Assembly: GCA_964645005.1 (NCBI GenBank)
Contig: CAZXYS010000002.1
Coordinates: 124,001-188,000 of the forward strand
Length of the DNA: 64,000 nucleotides
DNA from: CAZXYS01 sp964645005
GTDB taxonomy: Bacteria; Bacteroidota; Ignavibacteria; Kapaibacteriales; UBA2268
Direction of reading: 5' to 3'
In this document: one piece after another, positions 8,823 to 17,807 of the stretch
Layout of the letters: every line of letters begins with the position of its first letter
How positions within the stretch are numbered: position 1 is the first letter of the stretch
Notes under the pieces: generated by a model
What the model was told of the DNA's origin: nothing
Databases searched by the model: none
Seen by the model: only the letters and a program-made list of their open reading frames with translations
Translations under genes and position numbers: made by a program

Positions 8823-8830
8823 GAGAGTTT

Positions 8831-9045
8831 CATTATCATCAACTACCATCAAGCGGATGGTAAACCGAGCGTGGTTTTCAAAAATGACAGGTCAAACATC
8901 AACATCAACTATCATCAAGCGGATGGTAAACCGAGCGTGGTTTTCAAAAATGACAGGTCAAACATCAACATCAACTATCATCAAGCGGATGGTAAACCGA
9001 GCGTAGTTTTCAAAAATGACAGGTCAAACATCAACATCAACTATC
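8831..9045. repeat. 66-bp tandem repeat, about 3.3 copies
   Basis: Starting a few bases after the stop of the preceding gene, a 66-base unit containing AAGCGGATGG and AAAAATGACAGG recurs at exact 66-base spacing (AAGCGGATGG at 8851, AAGCGGAT at 8917 and 8983), with almost no divergence between copies. Because 66 is a multiple of three, several frames stay open and give repetitive translations. There is no start or ribosome site that would make these genes. High copy identity suggests recent expansion or gene-conversion upkeep. Confidence 0.9.
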
Positions 9046-9069
9046 AACCGCAGGGTTAACCCTGCGGTT
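9046..9069. repeat. Perfect 24-bp palindrome, family shared with 14545
   Basis: A perfect palindrome built from the half-site AACCGCAGGGTT and its complement, directly abutting the 66-bp tandem array. It is followed by a short TTGAA tandem run up to about 9089. The same 24-base palindrome occurs at 14545-14568, so the two copies bracket the MFS/spermidine-synthase gene and the second PD40 gene. Confidence 0.85.
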
Positions 9070-9108
9070 GAATTGAATTGAATTGAATGAAAACAAAGAA
9101 AAAAACAA

Positions 9109-12063
9109 ATGGAAAATAAGCAAAACAGATCATATAAACTGCTGATATACTTTATATTATTTGCTATATCAGGTTTTTCAGGGCTGATCTACGAATCGAT
9201 CTGGACGCGCTATCTGAAGTTGTTTCTGGGTCATGCAGCTTATGCGCAGACGCTTGTGCTTGTCATTTTCATGGGCGGGATGGCTCTCGGCGCATGGCTG
9301 GCGAGCCGTTTTACATTGAAAATCAAAAATCTTCTCATAGCTTACGCCATAGTTGAAGGTGTGATAGGTATTTTCGCTCTGATATTCCACCCTATATTTA
9401 CTTCAATTATGGATTTGGCGTATTCGGTTGTAATTCCTAATACCGATTCAATTTTCACGGTAAATCTCTTTAAATGGGCGATTGGCGCGTTATTCATACT
9501 GCCGCAATGTGTGCTGCTGGGTGCCACTTTTCCACTTATGTCCGCCGGAATTATCAGGCGCTACCCCGATAATCCCGGCAAATCGCTGGCAGTACTGTAT
9601 TTCACGAACAGCTTCGGCGCTGCGGTAGGCGTGCTTGTGAGCAGCTTTCTGCTGGTAAATAAGCTGGGTCTGCCGGGGACTATCATTGCGGCGGGGATAA
9701 TCAATCTCGCGCTGGCAGGCATAGTCGCTGCAATCAGCCGCCAGCCTGTGGAAGCCATCAAAACTGAAGGAGATAGAACTGAAGAAAAACCAAGACTTAT
9801 CACTGGATTTTTATTAATAGCTCTGCTAACCGGCACGGCATCATTTATATATGAAATAGGCTGGATAAGGATGCTGTCTATGGTGATAGGCAGCACCACT
9901 CACGCTTTTGACATTATGCTGAGCGCATTTATTCTCGGGATAGCTATCGGCGGATTCGCCATTCGAAAAAGTATAGACAAACTGAGCAATCCCGTTAAAT
10001 CACTGGCGATAATACAAATGCTTATGGGCGCTTTCGCAATTTTAACGCTGCTGATTTACGGTGGAACTCTGGATTTCGCTGCCATCACGAAGGACCTGCT
10101 CGACAGGACTGCCGCCGGCTTCGTCTGGTTCAATATCTACAGCTACGGCGTTTCTATCCTCATAATGCTGCCTGCGACAATTTGCGCGGGTATGACGCTG
10201 CCAATCCTGACTTACTACCTGCTTCAAAAAGGGCATGGCGAGAAGTCTATCGGCAGGATATATTCCGCGAACACTGCCGGGGCGATTCTTGGCGTGCTGC
10301 TGAGTTATCATGTACTGATGCCGCTTTTCGGCTTGAAGAATATGATAACTATCGGCGGCGCGATAGATATTGTGCTCGGTGTAATCCTGATTTTCTACGC
10401 TCTGCCGGCGGAAAAGCGTGCTATCGGCTATATTGCCGCTGCGGGAAGCGTCGCAATAGTTCTGCTGAGCTTCTTTACGATAGAGCTTAATTCTCTGAGG
10501 ATGGCGACCAGCCTTATCGCTCAGAAAAAGCAGCCGATCGAGAAAGAAGTAATTTTCCACAAAGATGGGAAGACCTCGACGATAGATGTCATCAAGATTA
10601 AAGGGGAAAATCCCGGTGCACTGGGCATGTACACAAACGGGAATCCGCTGGGGGTGCTGAGTCTCTCGCCGAATGCGGTTATCAACGAGCATAATGCCAT
10701 ACTTCTCGCAGCGATGCCTCTGTCATTGCACCCGAAACCGCGTACTGCCGCGACATTCGGACTCGGGACGGGGCTGACCTCGTATGTTCTGGCTTCCGAT
10801 CCCAATATCGAGCGGCTCGATATTATCGAAATTGAAAAAGCGGTCGTCGAAGGCGCGAAACTTTTCGGCGAGAAAACCACGCAGACATTGAATGATCCAC
10901 GATGCCAAATGCATGTGGAAGATGCCAAGACTTTCTTTGCTAATCGCAGCAGGAAGTATGACATTATCGTTTCCGATCCGACCGAGCCATGGGTTAGCGG
11001 CATCGCAGACCTTTATTCCAAGGAATTTTACAAAATGATAAGCGGTCATCTCACCGAGGAGGGCTATTTCGTGCAGTGGATATTGTCTGCGGGGCTGGAT
11101 GTGCCGCTGGTTTCCTCTGTGATGAAGGCGATGGCAATGAATTTCAAAGACTATTGCATTTACAATGTGAATGACAATTATTTGATTTTGATTGCAGGCA
11201 AAAATGAAATACCGGCAAAGCCCGGCGAACGAGTCTTTTATTATCCTAAGCTACAGGCGGAACTTGCAAGAATCGGCATATTGAATACGGACGATCTCTA
11301 TCTTCACCGGCTCTGTGGAAGTGAAACGCTCGATCCGCTGATCAATTCTTATAATATTCCGGCAAATTCTGATTATAAGCCGATTCTCGAGAGTAAGTCG
11401 CCGAAGACGCACTTCATGGAAAAGAATGCTAACGAACTGCTGAATCTCAAGCTGGTTCCCGCGCCGATAGTGGAAGTCCTCGAGGGGCAGCAGCCTCATT
11501 CAGCTTCGGAATTCAATATGCTGAATGCGGATTACACCATGTTCACCTACCTTCCGAAGCAGGGTAAACAGATTCTCAACTATTTCAAAAATGCTGATGA
11601 ATACTCAAATCCTGACATATTTATCCGTGATGATAATACTTTGAATATAGTTAGATATATTTTGGATATGCACAAAAATTGCGGTTCTGACTGGATTGGC
11701 AATCTCAGGGCAATGATGCAGTTGACGCTGCCTTATCTCTCTATTAAAGAGATGGATTTGATCTGGAAAAGCCTGGAATCATCGGAAAAATATGAGAGAT
11801 TATCTGATAAATGCCGCCAATGGCTTGATCTCTGCAAAAATCTTAGCCGAAGGAACTATGAAGTAGTTCTAAAGTTATCCGGAACGCTGCTACCATCAGG
11901 CAATATCCCCGCAAATGAAGACAATAACTACCTTGTCACCTTGCATTTATTGTCCCAGATAGCGCTGGGCTTCGATAAAAATGAAATGAGAATTTTCGTT
12001 GATAGATATGAATATAATGATCCACCAATACATTTAAGGATTTTGAAAGAGTATGCGGATTAA
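9109..12063 (+). CDS. Polytopic membrane protein fused to spermidine-synthase-like domain
   Basis: A 984-residue fusion. Residues about 10-450 contain many hydrophobic helices in two similar halves, each starting with a G-x-x-x-x-I-Y-E-x-x-W segment (SGFSGLIYESIWTRYL; FIYEIGWIRML), as in MFS-like spermidine synthase fusions. Residues about 540-680 form a Rossmann methyltransferase/spermidine-synthase-like domain: a GLGTGLTSY glycine loop, an IEIEKAVVEGA acidic strand, VEDAKTFF, and a DIIVSDPTEPW motif. The C-terminal 250 residues look soluble and helical. Spermidine synthases transfer aminopropyl groups from decarboxylated S-adenosylmethionine, but substrates of these fusions are largely undefined. 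The stop overlaps the next gene's first ATG by 11 bases, suggesting coupling. Confidence 0.88.
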   Translation: MENKQNRSYKLLIYFILFAISGFSGLIYESIWTRYLKLFLGHAAYAQTLVLVIFMGGMALGAWLASRFTLKIKNLLIAYAIVEGVIGIFALIFHPIFTSIMDLAYSVVIPNTDSIFTVNLFKWAIGALFILPQCVLLGATFPLMSAGIIRRYPDNPGKSLAVLYFTNSFGAAVGVLVSSFLLVNKLGLPGTIIAAGIINLALAGIVAAISRQPVEAIKTEGDRTEEKPRLITGFLLIALLTGTASFIYEIGWIRMLSMVIGSTTHAFDIMLSAFILGIAIGGFAIRKSIDKLSNPVKSLAIIQMLMGAFAILTLLIYGGTLDFAAITKDLLDRTAAGFVWFNIYSYGVSILIMLPATICAGMTLPILTYYLLQKGHGEKSIGRIYSANTAGAILGVLLSYHVLMPLFGLKNMITIGGAIDIVLGVILIFYALPAEKRAIGYIAAAGSVAIVLLSFFTIELNSLRMATSLIAQKKQPIEKEVIFHKDGKTSTIDVIKIKGENPGALGMYTNGNPLGVLSLSPNAVINEHNAILLAAMPLSLHPKPRTAATFGLGTGLTSYVLASDPNIERLDIIEIEKAVVEGAKLFGEKTTQTLNDPRCQMHVEDAKTFFANRSRKYDIIVSDPTEPWVSGIADLYSKEFYKMISGHLTEEGYFVQWILSAGLDVPLVSSVMKAMAMNFKDYCIYNVNDNYLILIAGKNEIPAKPGERVFYYPKLQAELARIGILNTDDLYLHRLCGSETLDPLINSYNIPANSDYKPILESKSPKTHFMEKNANELLNLKLVPAPIVEVLEGQQPHSASEFNMLNADYTMFTYLPKQGKQILNYFKNADEYSNPDIFIRDDNTLNIVRYILDMHKNCGSDWIGNLRAMMQLTLPYLSIKEMDLIWKSLESSEKYERLSDKCRQWLDLCKNLSRRNYEVVLKLSGTLLPSGNIPANEDNNYLVTLHLLSQIALGFDKNEMRIFVDRYEYNDPPIHLRILKEYAD

Positions 12064-14398
12064 ATTAAGAATAATTATGGATGAAAATAAAATACCTTTC
12101 GCCGCTCATTCTGAGAAGCGAAGCGTTGTGTTGAACCACCCCTTAGCCCCCTCCTTTATCAAGGAGGGGGGAAAGAATCCACCCCGTCACGCCTTCGGCG
12201 TGCCACCCCTCAATGAGGGGAATTTACTACTTTACCCATTTCGATCGGTAATAACAACTGTCAGAAAACCCGTCCGGTCGGTTGTTACAACCGACCGAAC
12301 AAGGCGCTGCAGCTACACCCTGCTGCTGATCGCGACGATCTTCCTCGCAATATCCTGCGGCGCTCAGGAATCAAAGGATAAAATTCTTAAAGCATGGCAG
12401 GAAAAAGGGCTGCCGAAGGAAGCCGGGAAGGACCTTATGATCGAATATCCGCAGGATAACACACTGTTCCCGCCGGAATTCGTTGCGCCTACGATATTCT
12501 GGGAGGATATGACCGACAGCGTCGATATGTGGCTGGTGAATGTCGCCACGGAAGCTGATGAAAACTACCTCTATGAGACTACCGATACTATGTCCTGGCG
12601 ACCCGATAGAGAGATATGGGAAAAGATAAAAGCAGCTTCGATTGAGAAAGAGATAAAATTTTCCGTGATTGGCGTGAATAGCGCCAATCCCGAGCAGATC
12701 CTTTCCGGCTCGGAAATTACAGTTAAGATATCTGAGGATTCCGTCGGCGCGCCGATTTTCTTCCGCACTGTCACTTTGCCTTTCGAGTATGCGGTGAATA
12801 ATCTGGAGACGATAAGCTGGCGGCTGGGTGACATTTCGTCCTATCAAAAACCGAAGGTGGTGCTGGAAGACCTGCCCGTCTGCGGGAATTGCCATTCCTT
12901 TACGCCGGACGGGAAGCTGCTCGCTATGGATGTGGATTACGCCAATGATAAGGGTTCTTATGCGATTACCCCGGTAAAGCGGGAGATGGTGCTGTCGAAT
13001 GACAAGATCATCACATGGAGCGATTTCCGCAGCGAGGACGGCGAGCAGACCTTTGGCTTGCTGTCGCAGATATCGCCGAATGGCAGATATGTCGTCAGCA
13101 CCGTGAAGGACCGCTCGATCTTCGTTCCGGTCGATAATCTTGAGTATTCGCAGTTGTTTTTCCCGATCAAGGGAATTTTGGCGTATTACGACAGAGAAAC
13201 GCGGGAATTTTATGCTCTGCCGGGGGCGGCTGATCCCGCCTACTGCCAGAGCAATCCCGTCTGGAGCCCGGACGGAAGCCACCTCATCTTCGCGAAGGAA
13301 GATGTCTATCATTCCGCCGAGGCTGAGAAATCCAAAAAAGCCGTGCTGCCAACGCACGTCGCCGATGAATTCCTCGAGGGCAGGCGCGATTTCAAATATG
13401 ATCTCTATAAGCTGCCATTCAATGACGGCAAGGGCGGTGAACCGAAGGAAATCCCCGGCGCCTCGAATAACGATATGAGCAATTATTTTCCGAAATATTC
13501 ACCGGATGGGGAATGGCTGGTTTTTGCAAGGGCTGAAAATTTCATGCTGTTGCAGCCGGACAGCAAGCTATATATAATGAGTGCCGAAGGCGGCAAACCA
13601 CGTTTAATGAACTGCAACACGCCGAATATGAACTCATGGCACTCGTGGTCGCCCAACGGGAAATGGCTTGTGTTCTCGACGAAGAAGTTTGGTCCGTACA
13701 CGCAGCTTTTCCTCACGCACATAGACGAGCAGGGTAACGATACCCCGCCCGTCTATCTGGAAAACCTGCAGGTGAAGGAACGGGCGGCGAATATACCTGA
13801 ATTCGTAAATATAGAACCGCATGAGATGCAGGTTATCGTCGAACGTTTCATGCAATTGGACTATTACGCGGAACTTCGCGGCAAGCTGAAGGGCAACAGG
13901 GGCGACCTGCAGGGCGCTTTGAAGGAATATAACAGGGCTATAGCGTTTGAGCCCAAAGAAGCCGATCTGTACTATGAGCGCGGGCTCGTGAAGCTCGAAC
14001 TTAAGGACTACAAGGGTTCTATGAACGATTTGCAGCGCTGCATAAAACTGGATCCCGACTACCAGAAAGCTTATTTCGAAATCGGCTATCTTAAGATGGA
14101 AGCGGGCAAGTTCGAGGAAGCGCTCGATGACTTCAACACCGCTATCAGAATGGATTCCAACGATGTGATGTCCTACTACGAGAAGGGCATGGCTAAATAT
14201 TATCTTGAGGATTTTAGAGAAGCTATTAACGCATTCAATAAAGTGATCGAGAAGCGTGATGATTCGAAATACGCTTACTATCACCGCGGGCTGGCGAAAT
14301 CGCAGCTCGGCGATCCGACTGCCTGCAATGACTTGCAGCAGTCGCTTAAGATGGGCTGCCAGGAAGCGAGGCAGGCTATTCAGCAGCTCTGTTATTAG
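12053..14398 (+). CDS. PD40/TPR lipoprotein with CxxCH motif, repeat-bearing N-terminus
   Basis: A paralogue of the 6624 product with the same order: beta domain (IEYPQDNTLFPPE), haem motif CGNCH at residues 277-281, PD40 repeats, then about five TPRs. A lipoprotein signal is visible only at residues 85-102 (basic RTRRC, hydrophobic stretch, LAISC lipobox with Cys102). The roughly 80 residues before it are encoded largely by palindromic repeat DNA and look non-native. In-frame ATGs exist at 12053 (overlapping the previous gene) and 12077; no ATG, GTG or TTG lies between the repeats and the signal. Either translation runs through the repeat and the signal works from an internal position, or the 5' end is damaged. 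The core is well conserved relative to its paralogue, so the protein was functional at least until the insertion. Confidence 0.82.
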   Translation: MRIKLRIIMDENKIPFAAHSEKRSVVLNHPLAPSFIKEGGKNPPRHAFGVPPLNEGNLLLYPFRSVITTVRKPVRSVVTTDRTRRCSYTLLLIATIFLAISCGAQESKDKILKAWQEKGLPKEAGKDLMIEYPQDNTLFPPEFVAPTIFWEDMTDSVDMWLVNVATEADENYLYETTDTMSWRPDREIWEKIKAASIEKEIKFSVIGVNSANPEQILSGSEITVKISEDSVGAPIFFRTVTLPFEYAVNNLETISWRLGDISSYQKPKVVLEDLPVCGNCHSFTPDGKLLAMDVDYANDKGSYAITPVKREMVLSNDKIITWSDFRSEDGEQTFGLLSQISPNGRYVVSTVKDRSIFVPVDNLEYSQLFFPIKGILAYYDRETREFYALPGAADPAYCQSNPVWSPDGSHLIFAKEDVYHSAEAEKSKKAVLPTHVADEFLEGRRDFKYDLYKLPFNDGKGGEPKEIPGASNNDMSNYFPKYSPDGEWLVFARAENFMLLQPDSKLYIMSAEGGKPRLMNCNTPNMNSWHSWSPNGKWLVFSTKKFGPYTQLFLTHIDEQGNDTPPVYLENLQVKERAANIPEFVNIEPHEMQVIVERFMQLDYYAELRGKLKGNRGDLQGALKEYNRAIAFEPKEADLYYERGLVKLELKDYKGSMNDLQRCIKLDPDYQKAYFEIGYLKMEAGKFEEALDDFNTAIRMDSNDVMSYYEKGMAKYYLEDFREAINAFNKVIEKRDDSKYAYYHRGLAKSQLGDPTACNDLQQSLKMGCQEARQAIQQLCY
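12147..12297. repeat. Palindromic repeat cassette inside the 5' end of a gene
   Basis: Four inverted repeats lie back to back: CCCCCTCCTT/AAGGAGGGGG (12147-12170), CACGCC/GGCGTG (12188-12202), CCCCTC/GAGGGG (12206-12220) and CGGTCGGTTGT/ACAACCGACCG (12275-12297). The first resembles the hairpin after infB at 48237-48257. Such elements are expected between genes; here the whole block is in frame with the PD40/TPR lipoprotein. Confidence 0.8.
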
Positions 14399-14544
14399 GG
14401 GATTAATATCTTTTGTTGAATGTAGTTGGCGCTTCTAATTTTCAGATATTGGCTAACGGCTAACGGTTAAAGCATTTGTTAGTGCGTTCAGATCTCAGAG
14501 CGTTGGAATGAGATCAAGGGGCAATCATCAACCAAACCAAAATC

Positions 14545-14690
14545 AACCGCAGGGTTAACCCTGCGGTTGGAAAAGGTACAACCCTGCGGTTGAAAAAGGT
14601 ACAACCCTGCGGTTGAAAAAGGTAAAAACCGCGGTTATAAAAGGTACAAACCGCGGTTAGGAGGGGACACCCTGCGATTGAAGACTATGT
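14545..14690. repeat. Degenerate palindromic repeat array before aroB
   Basis: It begins with the same 24-base palindrome as at 9046 (half-site AACCGCAGGGTT). It then continues with at least four further partial copies of the right arm (ACCCTGCGGTTG or AACCGCGGTT) at about 23-base spacing, joined by AAAAGGTA linkers, and a decayed copy near 14669. The gap 14399-14707 holds no gene. Just before the array, at about 14453-14470, is a short GGCTAACGG-type repeat. Confidence 0.8.
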
Positions 14691-14707
14691 AACAAATAAA
14701 ATCATAT

Positions 14708-15754
14708 ATGATGAAAAAAATCAAACAAACACTGACCAACAGCGAAACGCTTATCTACATCGGCGAGAGTATCCGCTATCTGGATTCATATTTAAAGAAT
14801 AAACATACCGTCATTATCACCGACCAAAATGTCTATCACCATTACGGCGCGTTATTCCCTGATTGCCCCGTAATTAAGATTGAGACAGGCGAGAAGATAA
14901 AAACTCTCGAAACTGTTAATTACATTTATAATAAATTGCTTGAATATAATGTTGACCGGTCGTCGATTATTGTGGGGATTGGCGGAGGGATTGTCTGTGA
15001 TATTGCGGGATTTGCGGCAGCTACGTATATGCGCGGGGTGCCGCACGGGTTTGTGGCGACAACGCTCCTGGCTCAGGCGGATGCCGCTATTGGCGGAAAA
15101 AACGGAGTGAATTACGCCGCGCCGGACAGTCAGACCATGTATAAAAATATGATTGGTACTATCAAGCAGCCGGAATTTGTCATCTGCGACATTGATACGC
15201 TGAAGACGCTGCCGGATCATGAGTTCGGGAATGGTCTGGCAGAGATCATTAAGTCCGCACTGATAGGCAATAAACAGCTATTTGAGTATCTGGAATCTAA
15301 CAAAGACAAGATTTCAAGCGATAGATCAAAAATTCTCAGGCATATTATCACCGAATCGATCAAGGTGAAGACTGAAATTGTAGGGCTTGACGAGAGCGAA
15401 GCCGGCATTAGGAAAATACTGAATTTCGGGCATACTTTCGGTCATGCGGTAGAGTCCGTCTATGGCATGACCCATGGCGAGGCAATTAGCATCGGAATGA
15501 TCCTCGCTCTGGACATTTCAATCAAAAAATTAGATATGAAGAAAGTGATTTTGAATAGGTTGAAAAACCTTCTTAGTGCTTTTAATTTGCCTGACCAATT
15601 GCCGGAACTTGATATTACAAAAATTATTAGTATATTACGACAGGACAAAAAGAAAAGCGGCGGCAATATCGACTTTATTGTTTTGAAAGATATTGGCAAA
15701 CCTGCGATTGAGAGAATTTCTTTTGATAATTTGGAAGAATTAATTAAAAAATGA
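14708..15754 (+). CDS. aroB: 3-dehydroquinate synthase
   Basis: A 348-residue AroB, the NAD-dependent zinc or cobalt enzyme that cyclises DAHP to 3-dehydroquinate in the shikimate pathway. Typical motifs are present: the nucleotide-binding GGGIVCDIAGFAAATYMRG segment, the TTLLAQADAAIGGKNGVN substrate loop, an E-I-I-K-x-A-L-I-G motif (metal-binding Glu) and the metal-binding histidines in FGHTFGHAVE and MTHGEAISIGM. Length is normal for the family. The start is one of two adjacent ATGs (14708 or 14711). Its stop overlaps the aroD start by four bases, and a further four-base overlap leads into aroEK, so the three genes are almost certainly one operon. Confidence 0.96.
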   Translation: MMKKIKQTLTNSETLIYIGESIRYLDSYLKNKHTVIITDQNVYHHYGALFPDCPVIKIETGEKIKTLETVNYIYNKLLEYNVDRSSIIVGIGGGIVCDIAGFAAATYMRGVPHGFVATTLLAQADAAIGGKNGVNYAAPDSQTMYKNMIGTIKQPEFVICDIDTLKTLPDHEFGNGLAEIIKSALIGNKQLFEYLESNKDKISSDRSKILRHIITESIKVKTEIVGLDESEAGIRKILNFGHTFGHAVESVYGMTHGEAISIGMILALDISIKKLDMKKVILNRLKNLLSAFNLPDQLPELDITKIISILRQDKKKSGGNIDFIVLKDIGKPAIERISFDNLEELIKK

Positions 15755-16389
15755 TCTGCCTCAGTCTCGGAAATATTGATTACCAGGAATGCCTCGATTA
15801 CATCGGGAAATACGAACTTGTCGAGGTAAGGCTCGACCTCTGCGATTTCACGGCAGAGCAGATCAGAGAGCTCTTCAGCCAGCCAACTCATATCATCGCA
15901 ACCTGCAGAGCCGAGCGGTTAGCCGATAAACGGCGGCTGGAAATGCTGACTCTGGCGTTGGAAGCGGGCGCTTCCTACGTTGATATCGACATTTTTACGG
16001 ATGAGCACATCCAAAATGCAATTGTGTCTGCGGCGCATGGCAACAATTGCAGGATTATCGCTTCATACCATAATTTTAACTATACTCTGCCGGAGGACCG
16101 CCTGCAGGAAATTTATTACAGGTGCGCAGATTTGGAACCCGAGGTTATAAAAATCGCCTGCAAGGTAAATTCTCATTCGGACATCGCAGCTATCCTGTCA
16201 CTTTACGGGATGGCGCAGCCAGGGCGATTGATAGCGCTCGGTATGGGTGAAATGGGCAGGATCTCAAGGATTGCTGCGCCGTTTCTGGGCGCGCCATTCA
16301 CTTATGCTTCGCCCGAAAAATTCATTGAGACAGCTGACGGACAGTACGATATTGAAACATTGCAAAAAATTCTTGATTTGATAAAATGA
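15751..16389 (+). CDS. aroD: 3-dehydroquinate dehydratase, type I
   Basis: A 212-residue type I dehydroquinase. It catalyses syn-elimination of water from 3-dehydroquinate through a Schiff base on lysine. Visible landmarks are EVRLDL near residue 25, the IATCR strand, catalytic His107 in IIASYHNF and the Schiff-base Lys134 in VIKIACKV. The C-terminal GMGEMGRISRIAAPFLGAPFTYAS segment contains the substrate-binding Arg. It is slightly shorter than enterobacterial AroD (about 250 residues), as is common in this lineage. It overlaps aroB upstream and aroEK downstream by four bases each (ATGA junctions), indicating translational coupling. Confidence 0.95.
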   Translation: MICLSLGNIDYQECLDYIGKYELVEVRLDLCDFTAEQIRELFSQPTHIIATCRAERLADKRRLEMLTLALEAGASYVDIDIFTDEHIQNAIVSAAHGNNCRIIASYHNFNYTLPEDRLQEIYYRCADLEPEVIKIACKVNSHSDIAAILSLYGMAQPGRLIALGMGEMGRISRIAAPFLGAPFTYASPEKFIETADGQYDIETLQKILDLIK

Positions 16390-17696
16390 GCGACGAAACC
16401 AAACTCTTTGCCGTTACCGGCGATCCGGTATCCCATAGCTGCAGCCCGATTATTTTCAACGAGCTGTTTCGGCGGCAGGGCTTAAATGCGCATTATACCC
16501 GCCTTGCAGCAGACAGCGCGGAAGAAGCTGTGCGCGTCTTCAACGAGCTAAATCTGCAGGGAATAAATGTCACCGCGCCGTTCAAGGCGGATATCATCGA
16601 ATATTTGGACGAAATTGACGAGGAAGCGCAGATAATCGGCGCTGTGAATACGGTTGTTCGGGAAGGCAATATTATCAAGGGGTATAACACAGATCATACG
16701 GGGGTTTTCGAGGCAATCATTAATGCCAATATAAAAAAAGTAAAGCCAAGGTTATGCCTCGTTATCGGCGCCGGCAGCGCGGGACGGGCGGCGGCTTATG
16801 CTCTTGGCAAACTCGGCGCCCAGGTTTATCTTGCCAACAGAAATTTTGAAAAGGCTGAGAAAGCCGCTAAAATCCTTAATGACAATGGTTTGGTCTGCAC
16901 CGCCGTTGAACTCGATGACCTCAGAAGATATGTGTTTGTATCATACGTTATTATTAATACTTTGAGTGCGGACGTTATTCCGTTGGATATCTCATGGTTA
17001 AGAGATGATCACGTTTTTCTCGACGCTAACTATTTTAATCCTTTTGTAAAACCCAAGCAGACAGAAGCGCATGTAATCCCCGGCGAGGAATGGCTCATCA
17101 GGCAGGCGCTGCCCGCTTTTGAGCTATTTACAGGAACAAAGCCGGAAGCAGAGATCGATGCTAACTCTCTCACAGAAAAATTTTATCTAAACAAAAAAAC
17201 TAATAAAATCGCTATGATCGGCTTCATGGGCGCGGGGAAGACAACAATCGGAGAAAGTCTTGCTAAAAAACTGGGCTTGTTTTTTATTGATCTTGACGAG
17301 ATGATCGAGCAGAGGGAAGGACTTCATATACCTATAATCTTTAGCGAATACGGCGAGGATTATTTCCGCGATGCTGAGATATTCACTTTCCGCGAGAATG
17401 GCTTCGGCGAAAACAGGGTAATAGCCTGCGGCGGCGGTATCACCGAAAGGATTGACAATATTGACATACTCGACAAATTCATCACAATCTGGCTGCATTC
17501 GCCTGTGGATACCTGCTATGAGAGGATCAAGGGCGGCTTACGGCGTCCGCTGGCAGATACCTACGAGAAATTTTCATCGCTTTACAACAAGCGCATCCCC
17601 GATTATTTCAAAACGGCGGATATGGTGGTGGATAGCGGGTCAGAGGCTGATGAAGCAGTTCAAAAGATTGTTAAGGAGTTAGGGAATCTGGGGTAG
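16386..17696 (+). CDS. aroEK: Fused shikimate dehydrogenase / shikimate kinase
   Basis: A 436-residue bifunctional enzyme. Residues 1 to about 265 are shikimate dehydrogenase: substrate-binding VTGDPVSHSCSP, the NVTAPFK motif with the catalytic Lys, GYNTDHTG with the catalytic Asp, and an NADP Rossmann loop VIGAGSAGRAAAYAL. Residues about 275-436 are shikimate kinase: P-loop GFMGAGKTT, the DLDEMIE shikimate-binding Asp region, FRDAEIFTF and the ACGGGI motif, then the lid Arg in LRRPLADT. Both halves keep their catalytic residues, so both activities are expected and consecutive pathway steps are physically joined. It follows aroD with a four-base overlap. Confidence 0.95.
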   Translation: MSDETKLFAVTGDPVSHSCSPIIFNELFRRQGLNAHYTRLAADSAEEAVRVFNELNLQGINVTAPFKADIIEYLDEIDEEAQIIGAVNTVVREGNIIKGYNTDHTGVFEAIINANIKKVKPRLCLVIGAGSAGRAAAYALGKLGAQVYLANRNFEKAEKAAKILNDNGLVCTAVELDDLRRYVFVSYVIINTLSADVIPLDISWLRDDHVFLDANYFNPFVKPKQTEAHVIPGEEWLIRQALPAFELFTGTKPEAEIDANSLTEKFYLNKKTNKIAMIGFMGAGKTTIGESLAKKLGLFFIDLDEMIEQREGLHIPIIFSEYGEDYFRDAEIFTFRENGFGENRVIACGGGITERIDNIDILDKFITIWLHSPVDTCYERIKGGLRRPLADTYEKFSSLYNKRIPDYFKTADMVVDSGSEADEAVQKIVKELGNLG

Positions 17697-17807
17697 ATCG
17701 TTTACTAATTATTTTAAAGTTTTTATCTATATTAGATTTGTAAAGGAAGATATCATTTATTTAATGATGTAACAATCTCAAATATCAATAATATAATGAT
17801 AATCTAA

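Noticed and set aside
8803..9059. Open frames across the 66-bp tandem array
   Set aside because: Openness comes from the period being a multiple of three; there is no convincing start, and the translation is only the repeat.
12371..13357. Long open frame on the minus strand (328 codons) opposite the second PD40 gene
   Set aside because: It mirrors a well-supported coding sequence of higher GC content; its translation has no domain pattern. The same applies to 13634-14284 and 10042-10692.
14545..14690. CRISPR or iteron-type origin
   Set aside because: Units decay progressively and are arms of one palindrome; no initiator gene, DnaA boxes or cas genes nearby.
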